Positions 42,507 to 49,910 of a stretch of 64,000 nucleotides of DNA are shown in pieces. Each line of letters starts with the position of its first letter. The stretch's first letter is position 1. The DNA is from Caulobacter rhizosphaerae. Lineage in GTDB: Bacteria; Pseudomonadota; Alphaproteobacteria; Caulobacterales; Caulobacteraceae. The position numbers and the translations under genes were made by a program. The notes under the pieces were generated by a model that was given only the letters and a program-made list of their open reading frames with translations, was not told where the DNA came from and ran no database searches. The DNA is taken from NCBI RefSeq assembly GCF_010977555.1, contig NZ_CP048815.1, positions 3,898,501 through 3,962,500 of the forward strand. The letters are read 5' to 3'.

Positions 42507-43037
42507 ATGAGCTCGTGCGTGCTCCTGCCTTTTGTGCTCGCCGCCGTGCTGGCCGCGCCCCCGGCCCTGGCCGAGTCCGCGCCCGAGCCCCGGCGCGCGA
42601 TTGAGATCGAACGCTTCATGGGACGCTGGTACGAGATCGTCCGCACGCCCAACACCCGCCAGCGCAATTGTCACGGCGCATACCAGGTTTGGGCCAAAAA
42701 GGGCGACGGAACCTTCAACATCGACCAGGTCTGCCATGCCCAAGAGCGCAACGGACCGGCCCGCCATGTCGATACCGTCGCCCGGATCGTGGACCCGACC
42801 ACCAACGCCAAGTTCGAGGCCAGCTTCTTCGGCGGGCTGATCCGCCGACAGTACTGGGTCGTCGACCGCGCCGACGACTACGGCTGGATGATCGCCAGCA
42901 CCGCGGACGGCAAGTTCGTGGCGCTCCTGGCGCGCGCCCCAGGACTGCCAGCGGCCAGGCACGCCGCGCTGAAGGCCCGCATGCGCGCGCTCGGCTTCGA
43001 CAACGCCCTCGAGGACGTGGGCGCGACCATGCCATGA
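42507..43037 (+). CDS. Lipocalin-family protein (Blc-like)
   Basis: 176-aa bacterial lipocalin: Sec leader (VLLPFVLAAVLAAPPALAES), then the lipocalin signature FMGRWYEIVRTPN, the strand motif AKFEASFFGGLIRRQYWVVD, and a C-terminal helix. No lipobox cysteine is visible, so it is probably periplasmic and soluble. Blc-type proteins bind damaged or free fatty acids and lysolipids. It sits 2 bp after DUF1365 and 88 bp before the sigma factor, consistent with membrane-lipid repair. Confidence 0.9.
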   Translation: MSSCVLLPFVLAAVLAAPPALAESAPEPRRAIEIERFMGRWYEIVRTPNTRQRNCHGAYQVWAKKGDGTFNIDQVCHAQERNGPARHVDTVARIVDPTTNAKFEASFFGGLIRRQYWVVDRADDYGWMIASTADGKFVALLARAPGLPAARHAALKARMRALGFDNALEDVGATMP

Positions 43038-43091
43038 GGAGACCCGGCCCAGATCGATTCCACAAAATTTGGCCGCCGACGCCGCGCCGAT

Positions 43092-43121
43092 TCATCCGCC
43101 GGGACGCTCGCGCCGTATAAG
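43092..43121 (+). promoter_or_regulatory. Candidate sigmaE promoter (autoregulation)
   Basis: TCATCC (43092-43097), an 18-bp spacer and TATAAG (43116-43121) lie just before the sigma-factor ATG. The alphaproteobacterial sigmaE/ChrR consensus I recall is TGATCC-N18-TAAG-like, so there is one mismatch at -35. This leaves a leader of only a few bases, so translation may begin at a downstream codon or be nearly leaderless. Confidence 0.5.
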
Positions 43122-43125
43122 GGTC

Positions 43126-43737
43126 ATGCATGCGACTCGACCCGCTCCAGTCCAACGAGAGGCCGCCGCTTTGGTGAGCCAGCCGCCACGCGACTTTCGC
43201 GCTCTGATCGCCTGCATCGCCCAGAGCCAGGACCGCGACGCGTTCGTCGAGGTCTTCAACTTCTATGGACCGCGCATCAAAGCCCTGCTCGTCAGAAGCG
43301 GAACCCCGCCCGCCGCTGCCGAGGAGCTGGCGCAGGAAGCGATGCTGACGGTCTGGCGCAAGGCCGCCGCCTACGATCCGACGCGCGCGTCGGTCGCGGC
43401 CTGGATCTTCACGATCGCGCGCAACCTGAGGAGCGACGCCCTGCGTCGGGGATCCTCGGCGCTACATGCTTTCGACGCCACCTTCGGGACCGAGGCGCCG
43501 GCCCAGCCGGACGCGATCTTGAGCGGCGCGCAGGACGGCGCCTGCGTCCGGGCCGCGATGCGCAGCCTTAATCCCGATCAAGCCCAAGCGATTGAAATGG
43601 CATTCTTCCAGGAACAGACACACAGTCAGATTTCGCATGCCCTCGGCGTGCCGCTCGGCACCGTCAAGGCGCGGATCCGATTTGGCATGATGAAACTGAG
43701 AGCGTTCGTCGAGCGCGAAATGCGAGGCCAGGCATGA
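43126..43737 (+). CDS. rpoE: ECF sigma factor, RpoE/ChrR type (group ECF11)
   Basis: 203-aa extracytoplasmic-function sigma factor. Region 2 contains FVEVFNFYGPRIKALLVRSG, AEELAQEAMLTVWRKAAAYDP and WIFTIARNLRSD. Region 4 contains LNPDQAQAIEMAFFQEQTHS and GVPLGTVKARIRFGMMKLR. It is followed by ChrR with a 4-bp overlap, the hallmark of the singlet-oxygen-responsive sigmaE system. ATG 43126 follows a candidate sigmaE promoter; an in-frame GTG at 43174 (VSQPPRDF) is an alternative start. The upstream lipid genes are likely targets. Confidence 0.9.
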   Translation: MHATRPAPVQREAAALVSQPPRDFRALIACIAQSQDRDAFVEVFNFYGPRIKALLVRSGTPPAAAEELAQEAMLTVWRKAAAYDPTRASVAAWIFTIARNLRSDALRRGSSALHAFDATFGTEAPAQPDAILSGAQDGACVRAAMRSLNPDQAQAIEMAFFQEQTHSQISHALGVPLGTVKARIRFGMMKLRAFVEREMRGQA

Positions 43738-44375
43738 GCGCGCGCCATCATCCCAGCGAAGAGCGCTTGTTGGCGTTCGAGGCCGGAACGCTCAGCGCGC
43801 CGGAGGCGGTCGTCGTCGCCACCCACTTGGCGATGCGGCCCCAGACCCGCGCCTGGACCCATCTGGCTCAGGCCGTAGGCGGAGCGGTCCTCGACGACCT
43901 GGCGCCAAGCGCGCTCGAGGACGGCGCCCTGGCCGCGGTCCTGGCGCGCCTCGACAGCCCCGACCCGGAGGCCGGCGTCGCACCGCCGCTGCCCACCGCC
44001 GATCACAGCCTGCCAAGTCCGCTGCGGAGCTTCGAGCTGGGTCCCTGGCGCTGGGCCGGACCTGGCGTGCATGTCCGCAATGTCCTGGGCCCCCGTGACG
44101 GTGATTGCCGGGTCATTCTGCTGCGCATAGCGCCGGGCAAGTCGGCGCCGCGCCACACCCACGTGGGCGTGGAGCTGACCTGCGTGATAGAAGGCGCCTA
44201 CGCGACGGAGGACGGCGTTTTCGAGCCGGGCGACTTCGAGGAGGCCGATCCTAGCGTGCTCCATCAGCCGCGCGTGGTCTCCGACACACCCTGCCTGTGC
44301 GTGGCGGCTCTTGATGGGCAGATCGTCTTGCCAGGGCGGCTGGGCATGCTCCTAGCGCCCTTCGTGCGCCTCTAA
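43734..44375 (+). CDS. chrR: ChrR-family anti-sigma factor with altered zinc site
   Basis: 213-aa ChrR homologue: an N-terminal anti-sigma domain (~1-85) and a C-terminal cupin (~105-195). In Rhodobacter ChrR the anti-sigma zinc is held by H6, H31, C35 and C38. Here H6 and H31 are present, but positions 35 and 38 are Arg and Thr (HLAMRPQTR). The cupin keeps its metal residues (HTHVGVE and LHQPRV). The start overlaps the sigma stop. Zinc binding by the anti-sigma domain is therefore doubtful, and sigma inhibition may rest on the fold alone or be weakened. Confidence 0.88.
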   Translation: MSARHHPSEERLLAFEAGTLSAPEAVVVATHLAMRPQTRAWTHLAQAVGGAVLDDLAPSALEDGALAAVLARLDSPDPEAGVAPPLPTADHSLPSPLRSFELGPWRWAGPGVHVRNVLGPRDGDCRVILLRIAPGKSAPRHTHVGVELTCVIEGAYATEDGVFEPGDFEEADPSVLHQPRVVSDTPCLCVAALDGQIVLPGRLGMLLAPFVRL

Positions 44376-44490
44376 CCGGTCCCATCCTGGCCGCCTGACT
44401 GCTGTCTATTGGTCAAGGTTGGGTTCGGAGCGCTCCGAGACGCCAATATCGCAGGTCGCGTTGCTGGTGGCGCTCCATCTTGGCGACACT

Positions 44491-44542
44491 GCGCCAGTTG
44501 CTGACGTTGGCCCACCTCCAGGAACTGGACATTCGGCACAGG
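44491..44542 (+). repeat. Dispersed intergenic repeat, copy 4
   Basis: GCGCCAGTTGCTGACGTTGG followed by CTCCAGGAACTGGACATTCG, close to the family consensus. It lies between chrR and the SIR2 gene. Confidence 0.8.
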
Positions 44543-44642
44543 GGCGCGAACACAAGCACCGACCAGGTCGGAGGTTCACTACGTCGGATCGTTGCAGCTC
44601 GGCGATTGCGTAGCTCTGCATCCAAGGCCAAGCTCCACGGCG

Positions 44643-46703
44643 ATGCCAAAGTTCGCGAAATACGGACCGCACGTCCCGGACTCCCTGGTCCAAGCTCTTG
44701 AGGACGACAGGGTGGTGATCTTCTGCGGGGCAGGCGTATCGATGAACGCCGGCCTGCCGAGCTACGCAGGCCTGGTCGCCGGTTGCTACAACGCGCTCGG
44801 CGCGGCCCTACCGCCAAAGAAAAGTCCCGAATGGGATTGGCCCGACCGCATGCTCGGGGTGCTGGAAAACGACTACCCCGGCGAGGTACGGCGCGTGGCG
44901 GCCGAGATTCTCAGCGCGCCCCCGACCGACCTGCGCCTCCACAAGGCGATCCTGGACCTTGCACACCTCAACCGCACCCAGGGCCTGCGCCTGGTAACTA
45001 CCAATTTCGACACCTATTTCGAACAGGCGATGGACGGCGCGGATCCACCCCGCTTTCACGCCGGACCGGTCCTGCCCATCCCGCGCGACGATCGCGTGGC
45101 CAGCTGGCGCAGCGTCGCCTATCTACACGGCCGTTTGGATGACGAGACGGCCAACCATCATCTGGTCATGACCAGCGCCGACTTTGGCCGCGCCTATCTG
45201 ACCGAAGGCTGGGCTGCCCGCTTCGTTACCCGCCTCTTCGCTGACTTCACCGTGCTTTTTATCGGCTACAGCCTGAACGACCCGGTGCTGCGCTATATGA
45301 CCGACGCTTTCGCCGCCGAGGCCGCCACGGCTCGCCATGCCGACCGGCGCGAGCGCGCCTACATCTTCGTCGAGTCCAACGCTAAGCACAGACCCGATCC
45401 CAAGCGCTGGCGCGATCGCGGCGTCGAGCCGATCTTCTACAACAAGGAACGCCATCATCGCCGCCTGCGCGAGACCATCATTGGTTGGGCCGAAGCCCGG
45501 AAGGACTACCTGCTTAGCGCCGAGACCCTGATCGGCCGACTGGCCGCCAGCCGCCCCCAGAGCCTGGACCCGAGCGACACCGACAACCTGATGTGGGCGG
45601 TGCTGGGCCGCCCCGGAGACCTTGGCCACGGCGCACGCGCCTTCGCCAACCTCCAGGAACCGCCGCCGATCGACTGGCTGGCCGAAATCGAACGTCGGGA
45701 AGCCGCGCTGCTGGAGCGATGGCAGAAGGAGGTGGCCGAGGCCGAACAGGCGCACACGCCGCTCCCCGCCCGGCCCGTCACCCATCTGGAACCCCTGACG
45801 CCCCGGATCGGCACCGAGGGCGCGCTTGCCCTCAGCGACAAGAGCCTCCACCTGATCACCTGGCTCGCCCGATCCCTGGCCTCGCCCGAGCTCGTCCAGT
45901 GGGTCCTCGAGGCCCAGACCGGCGGCCGCCGGCCGCACCCTCATCTGCGAGCGGCCATCCGGACCCAGCTGAAGCGGCCCTTGGAACCTGACGAACCGCC
46001 ACTGCCCGCCGGCTACACCCTCTTCTGGCGCCTGGTCTCCGGTGAGGGTTCCTGGATGGGATCAACGCTTCCCGCGACCGCCCACTGGGATCTTCGCGCG
46101 ATCCTGGCCGACCACCAGGCCGAGCCCTGGCTGCGCCAGGAGCTGCTGGCGCTGCTCCAACCGGTCATCCACCTGAGCCCCTCCTACGCCCGCGCCATTC
46201 GCGCGATGATGGACGACGCGGGCGAGGCCGCGGACGAGCCGGATGCGCCGGGGGCCACGCTCGAGAGTCTGACTGAAGGCTCGGTCCGGCTCGTGGCCGG
46301 CGACCGCATGCCGACCCTGGCCCAGGCCATCGACGCCCTGCACGAGGTCGACGCCTTCCTGGGCCAGTTGACTGACGAGCTGACCGGCCTGCTGCGTGCG
46401 GCGCTGGACCTCTTCGCGGTCCTGGGCCGGGCCGACATCGACAATGATCCGGGCGCGATCGTCCGCCCCTCAATTCGGCCGCACGAACAAAACCGCGATC
46501 ACGACCATTGGGCTCGGCTGGTGGACTGGCTTTGGCGCGGCTGGAAACACCTTGACCTCACCGCGCCGCAGGCCAGCCGCGCCCTCGTCGAGCGCTGGCG
46601 CCACATGCCCTACCTGACCTTCCAGCGCCTTCGCGCCGCCGCCGTCACCGACAGCGACCACTTCACGCTTGAGGAGAAACTTCAGGTGCTTATCGATGCC
46701 TGA
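44643..46703 (+). CDS. SIR2-like domain protein, candidate defence effector
   Basis: 686-aa protein with an N-terminal SIR2-like domain (~15-300). It has the NAD-binding CGAGVS (28-33), TTNFD (119-123, N121), the catalytic-type histidine in LHGRL (H162) and GYSLND (208-213). The remaining ~370 residues are helical and have no recognised motif. SIR2 domains fused to long helical regions are NADase effectors of several anti-phage systems (family knowledge). ATG 44643 (MPKFAKYG) is used, since similarity begins there. It ends in an 8-bp overlap with a second large gene in the +1 frame. No signal or membrane segment. Confidence 0.87.
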   Translation: MPKFAKYGPHVPDSLVQALEDDRVVIFCGAGVSMNAGLPSYAGLVAGCYNALGAALPPKKSPEWDWPDRMLGVLENDYPGEVRRVAAEILSAPPTDLRLHKAILDLAHLNRTQGLRLVTTNFDTYFEQAMDGADPPRFHAGPVLPIPRDDRVASWRSVAYLHGRLDDETANHHLVMTSADFGRAYLTEGWAARFVTRLFADFTVLFIGYSLNDPVLRYMTDAFAAEAATARHADRRERAYIFVESNAKHRPDPKRWRDRGVEPIFYNKERHHRRLRETIIGWAEARKDYLLSAETLIGRLAASRPQSLDPSDTDNLMWAVLGRPGDLGHGARAFANLQEPPPIDWLAEIERREAALLERWQKEVAEAEQAHTPLPARPVTHLEPLTPRIGTEGALALSDKSLHLITWLARSLASPELVQWVLEAQTGGRRPHPHLRAAIRTQLKRPLEPDEPPLPAGYTLFWRLVSGEGSWMGSTLPATAHWDLRAILADHQAEPWLRQELLALLQPVIHLSPSYARAIRAMMDDAGEAADEPDAPGATLESLTEGSVRLVAGDRMPTLAQAIDALHEVDAFLGQLTDELTGLLRAALDLFAVLGRADIDNDPGAIVRPSIRPHEQNRDHDHWARLVDWLWRGWKHLDLTAPQASRALVERWRHMPYLTFQRLRAAAVTDSDHFTLEEKLQVLIDA

Positions 46704-48462
46704 AACTCCGTTGCTTTGGCGATCGAGCGCCCGCAAGGAAGCCCTCGAGCTTCTCGAACACCTATGGAACACCGGCGACGAGGACGCCCGCGCCCGCCTA
46801 TCGGAGGTCATCGCAGCGGGTCCGCCCGCCCACCTGGGACCTCAGGACGCCAGTCCCGAGGATCGGCGCCGCTCGATCGATCGACGCATCTTCGATCGCG
46901 TCGCCCTGCTCGAACGCGACGGACGCCACCCGCTGACGCCAGAACTTCAGGCGCTCATAGCCGGAATCCGAGCGAGCCATCCGGAATGGCACCTGGCGGC
47001 CGGCGAGATCGCGCGGTTCGGCTGGTGGATGGAGGTCGGGGGCGTGGACGACGGCGGCCGCCACCTCGGCAACCTCTCGGCGCTCGAGACGGCGGACGCC
47101 ATCATCGACTATCTGGCCCAACCGCGCGACGACGACCGCTTCGGCGAGGCCGAGGACGCCTGGCGCCGCCTCGTCATCGATCGTCCCGAACGCGCTGCCC
47201 CGGTCCTGGCCAGGCTCGCCGCGCGGGGCGCGGACGGCTTGGTCGGCGTCTGGCGCGCCACCCTCTGGGGCGTGCGCGACCACGCCAAGGATCCGGCCTA
47301 TCTGGACCCGGCACTGCAGGCGATCCTCGCCTCGCCCCGCGTGCTCTTTTCCGAGACCGAATTCAGCCGCGCGGTCGCCGATCTTCTCGAGGCTGGCGTC
47401 CAAGGCGCCAAGACGCCGCCCGGCGATCCCTACTGGCAGGTCTTCGACCTAACGCTGGCGGCGGCGAGCGGTGATCCGGCAAATGGCGATGATCCTGGCG
47501 ACGGACACTGGGTGAGTCTGGCCATCAACCGCTCCCTAGGTCATCTGGCCACCGCCTTCTTCAACGGGCTGTTCGCCCATCGGCTGAAGACTGGCGACGG
47601 CCTGCCCGCGCCCCTCCTGCCACGTCTACAACGGCTGATCGGCCTGGGTGAACGCACCCATCGGCCCTCCCGCGTAATCGCCGCCTCACGTATCCCCTAT
47701 CTGTTCGCCGTCGATCCAACTTGGACCGCCAGGACGCTGCTCCCCTTGCTCGATTGGGACGCCGACCCAACCGAGGCCGCCGCCGCCTGGCAAGGCTTCT
47801 CGTGGCATCCACGCATTGGACAGGATCTGTGGGACCTGATCCGCCAGCCCTTCCTGGCCGCGTTCGACGGCAGGCTGGAGACTTTCGGCGCGTCCAAGAC
47901 CGCCCTGGCCCAGATCCTGATGCTGGCAGGCCTGGACTTTGGCCTGGGACCGGACCTAGGTCGCGCGGCGATCCGGGCGATGAGCGACGAGATGCGCGGC
48001 GACGCGACTTGGTGGCTATGGAACGATCTCAACCGCATCAGCGGCGGTGAGCCGGACCAACCCACGCCCGCTGATGCGCGCTGGCGCGGCCAGGTCCAAC
48101 CCTGGCTCGCTAAGGCCTGGCCGCGCGATCCTCAGGTCAAGACACCGCGGGTGAGCGAGAACCTGGCCCTGGCAGCCACTGCGACCAGCCAAGCTTTCCC
48201 CGAGGCCGTCGATTTCCTGAGCGCGTTCCTGGTCGCTTCGGACGGCGGCCTGCTGCTCGACCGCCTGACCAAGGGCGGCCATCCCGACCGACATCCCGCG
48301 CACAGCCTGCGGCTGCTGGGCCTGGCCGTCCGTCTAGAAGTTTGGACGGATCGCCAGGAACTGGCCGCGTTGCTCGCCCGCATCGTCGCCGCCGACCCCG
48401 CCCTCCGCGATGACGCCGTTTATCGCCGTCTCGACCTCTTTGTCCGCGCGGCGCAAGGGTAG
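46696..48462 (+). CDS. Large protein overlapping the SIR2 gene (DUF4020-like continuation?)
   Basis: 588-aa Trp-rich, helical protein without a catalytic motif I can name. It starts at ATG 46696, eight bases before the SIR2 stop at 46703, in the +1 frame. In other bacteria SIR2_2 domains are often fused to a long C-terminal DUF4020 region in one chain of over 1000 residues, and the combined length here (~1270) fits that. So it is either a coupled second subunit or the C-terminal half of a gene split by a frameshift. Codon use and GC look like its neighbour's. Function unknown; defence is suggested only by its partner. Confidence 0.7.
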   Translation: MPETPLLWRSSARKEALELLEHLWNTGDEDARARLSEVIAAGPPAHLGPQDASPEDRRRSIDRRIFDRVALLERDGRHPLTPELQALIAGIRASHPEWHLAAGEIARFGWWMEVGGVDDGGRHLGNLSALETADAIIDYLAQPRDDDRFGEAEDAWRRLVIDRPERAAPVLARLAARGADGLVGVWRATLWGVRDHAKDPAYLDPALQAILASPRVLFSETEFSRAVADLLEAGVQGAKTPPGDPYWQVFDLTLAAASGDPANGDDPGDGHWVSLAINRSLGHLATAFFNGLFAHRLKTGDGLPAPLLPRLQRLIGLGERTHRPSRVIAASRIPYLFAVDPTWTARTLLPLLDWDADPTEAAAAWQGFSWHPRIGQDLWDLIRQPFLAAFDGRLETFGASKTALAQILMLAGLDFGLGPDLGRAAIRAMSDEMRGDATWWLWNDLNRISGGEPDQPTPADARWRGQVQPWLAKAWPRDPQVKTPRVSENLALAATATSQAFPEAVDFLSAFLVASDGGLLLDRLTKGGHPDRHPAHSLRLLGLAVRLEVWTDRQELAALLARIVAADPALRDDAVYRRLDLFVRAAQG

Positions 48463-48527
48463 ATCTCGCCCGATATCCGGCGCTCTATGATCGATGCTCG
48501 GACCGCCCTAGCCGACTTGGCGCGCCA

Positions 48528-48580
48528 GCGCCAGATGCGGACGTTGGCGCGGCTCCAGGAACACGACCTTCAAATCAGGG
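48528..48580 (+). repeat. Dispersed intergenic repeat, copy 5
   Basis: GCGCCAGATGCGGACGTTGG followed by CTCCAGGAACACGACCTTCA, directly after the SIR2-linked gene pair. Shares the CACGACCTTCA variant with copy 2. Confidence 0.75.
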
Positions 48581-48693
48581 TTCATCAGCGATGATCAACG
48601 CCTTGCGAAGATCGCACCCCGCTGCAACCAACAACACGCTGGTCTTCCTCAGGAAGGTTTAGCCCGGTTCCTTACCCGTTTAGTCGGGCCTGG

Positions 48694-48998
48694 GTGATCA
48701 CCGTTCCCACCGCGCCTTTGGCGCATGTCGCTTTCGAGATCGCAGCCTGGGTCGGAGGGCTGAGCCTGACTGTGGCGCTCTATCGCTGGCGACTGACGGA
48801 CATCGCCCAGGCCAGCGCCGGCAAGGTGGGAGGGGCTATCTCGTCGCGCTGGTCCTGGGCGCGATACCCGGGGCGTGGTTGGCGGGATCGCTCAACAGTT
48901 TGCACCAAGCCTCGCTCCGCCTGCCGCACAGCGTCGTCGGAGCCTTGATTGGCGCGATCATCGCGGTCGAGATCTACAAGGCGATCCGGGCGTGCTAG
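48694..48998 (+). pseudogene. Frameshifted fragment of an Lgt-like membrane protein
   Basis: The first frame encodes VPTAPLAHVAFEIAAWVGG and SLTVALYRWRLTD. A shift in the G-rich run near 48826-48835 moves the reading to another frame: GYLVALVLGAIPGAWLAGSL, then HSVVGALIGAIIAVEIYKAI and a stop at 48996-48998. Joined, this resembles the N-terminal third of the prolipoprotein diacylglyceryl transferase family, which is usually ~250-300 aa. It is therefore both frameshifted and truncated. A sequencing error in the G-run could explain the shift but not the missing C terminus. Confidence 0.6.
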
Positions 48999-49031
48999 CG
49001 CGCGGGGGTTTGCCTCCCCTCGCGCGACAAC

Positions 49032-49784
49032 TCAGGCGCTTATGCCGCCATCAACAAGAATGCCCGAACCCGTAACGTAGGCAGCGCCAGGCCCGGCGAG
49101 GAAGGTGACGGCTTCAGCGACTTCTCTCGCCTGACCGTAGCGGGCAATCGCCAGGCTCGGGAGGATGGCCGGCGCCAGAGCGCCATCGGCGGGGTTCATG
49201 TCGGTGTCGATCGGACCGGGACGGACCAGATTGACGGTGATCTCCCGCGGTCCCAGTTCACGCGCAAGACCACGCGTGAAGCTTTCCAACGCGGATTTGG
49301 TGGCCGCGTAGACGGCTATGCCGGCGAACGGAACAGACAGGCCCGCATTGCTGCCGATACTGATGATGCGGCCGCCGTTCGGAATGTGCTTCAGCGCGGC
49401 CTGGGTAATCAGGAAGACGCCGCGCACATTGACGTTCAATTGCAGATCTATCTGCTCAAGCGGCTGCTCGGAAAAGTCACCCGCGAACAGGACGCCAGCG
49501 TTATTGACCAGGATGTCGAGGCCGCCGAGGTCGGCGACGGTCTGCTCTACCGCCGCCTTGGCGGCGTCACTGCTGGCGGCGTCGGCCTGGATGGCGACCG
49601 CCTTGCGACCTAGGGCGCGAAGTTCGGCGGCGAAAGCCTCGGCCTTTGCCGCGGACTTTTCATAGGTGATGGCGACGTCCGCGCCGTCCTCGGCCAGCTT
49701 CAGCGCTATGGCCGCACCTATGCCGCGGGCCGCACCGGTGACGAGCGCGCGTTTGCCCGCAAGACGAAGAGAGGCGACGTTCAT
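49032..49784 (-). CDS. SDR-family oxidoreductase (3-oxoacyl-ACP-reductase-like)
   Basis: 250-aa classical SDR: VTGAARGIGAAIALKL, LDILVNNAGVLFAG, serine in SIGSNAGL, the YAATK catalytic pair (VYAATKSALESF), and the usual tail TGSGILVDGGISA. It resembles FabG-like SDRs that commonly sit beside LysR or MFS genes. It is the last of three minus-strand genes (SDR, MFS, SDR) facing away from a LysR gene. Confidence 0.9.
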   Translation of the reverse strand: MNVASLRLAGKRALVTGAARGIGAAIALKLAEDGADVAITYEKSAAKAEAFAAELRALGRKAVAIQADAASSDAAKAAVEQTVADLGGLDILVNNAGVLFAGDFSEQPLEQIDLQLNVNVRGVFLITQAALKHIPNGGRIISIGSNAGLSVPFAGIAVYAATKSALESFTRGLARELGPREITVNLVRPGPIDTDMNPADGALAPAILPSLAIARYGQAREVAEAVTFLAGPGAAYVTGSGILVDGGISA

Positions 49785-49910
49785 ATGGGTATTCCACTGT
49801 GAATTGTTTCTGCGGCGCTCTGGAGAGAGCGGGTTACCGGCCGCTGACGTGGAGACGCATTGCGTCGACAGCGACGAGGACTTGAGCGAGGCCTGAACAG
49901 CTTGATCGGG

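Noticed and set aside
46690..46703. Programmed ribosomal frameshift in the SIR2 gene
   Set aside because: No slippery heptamer or downstream stem is evident; coupled initiation at ATG 46696 or a plain indel is simpler.
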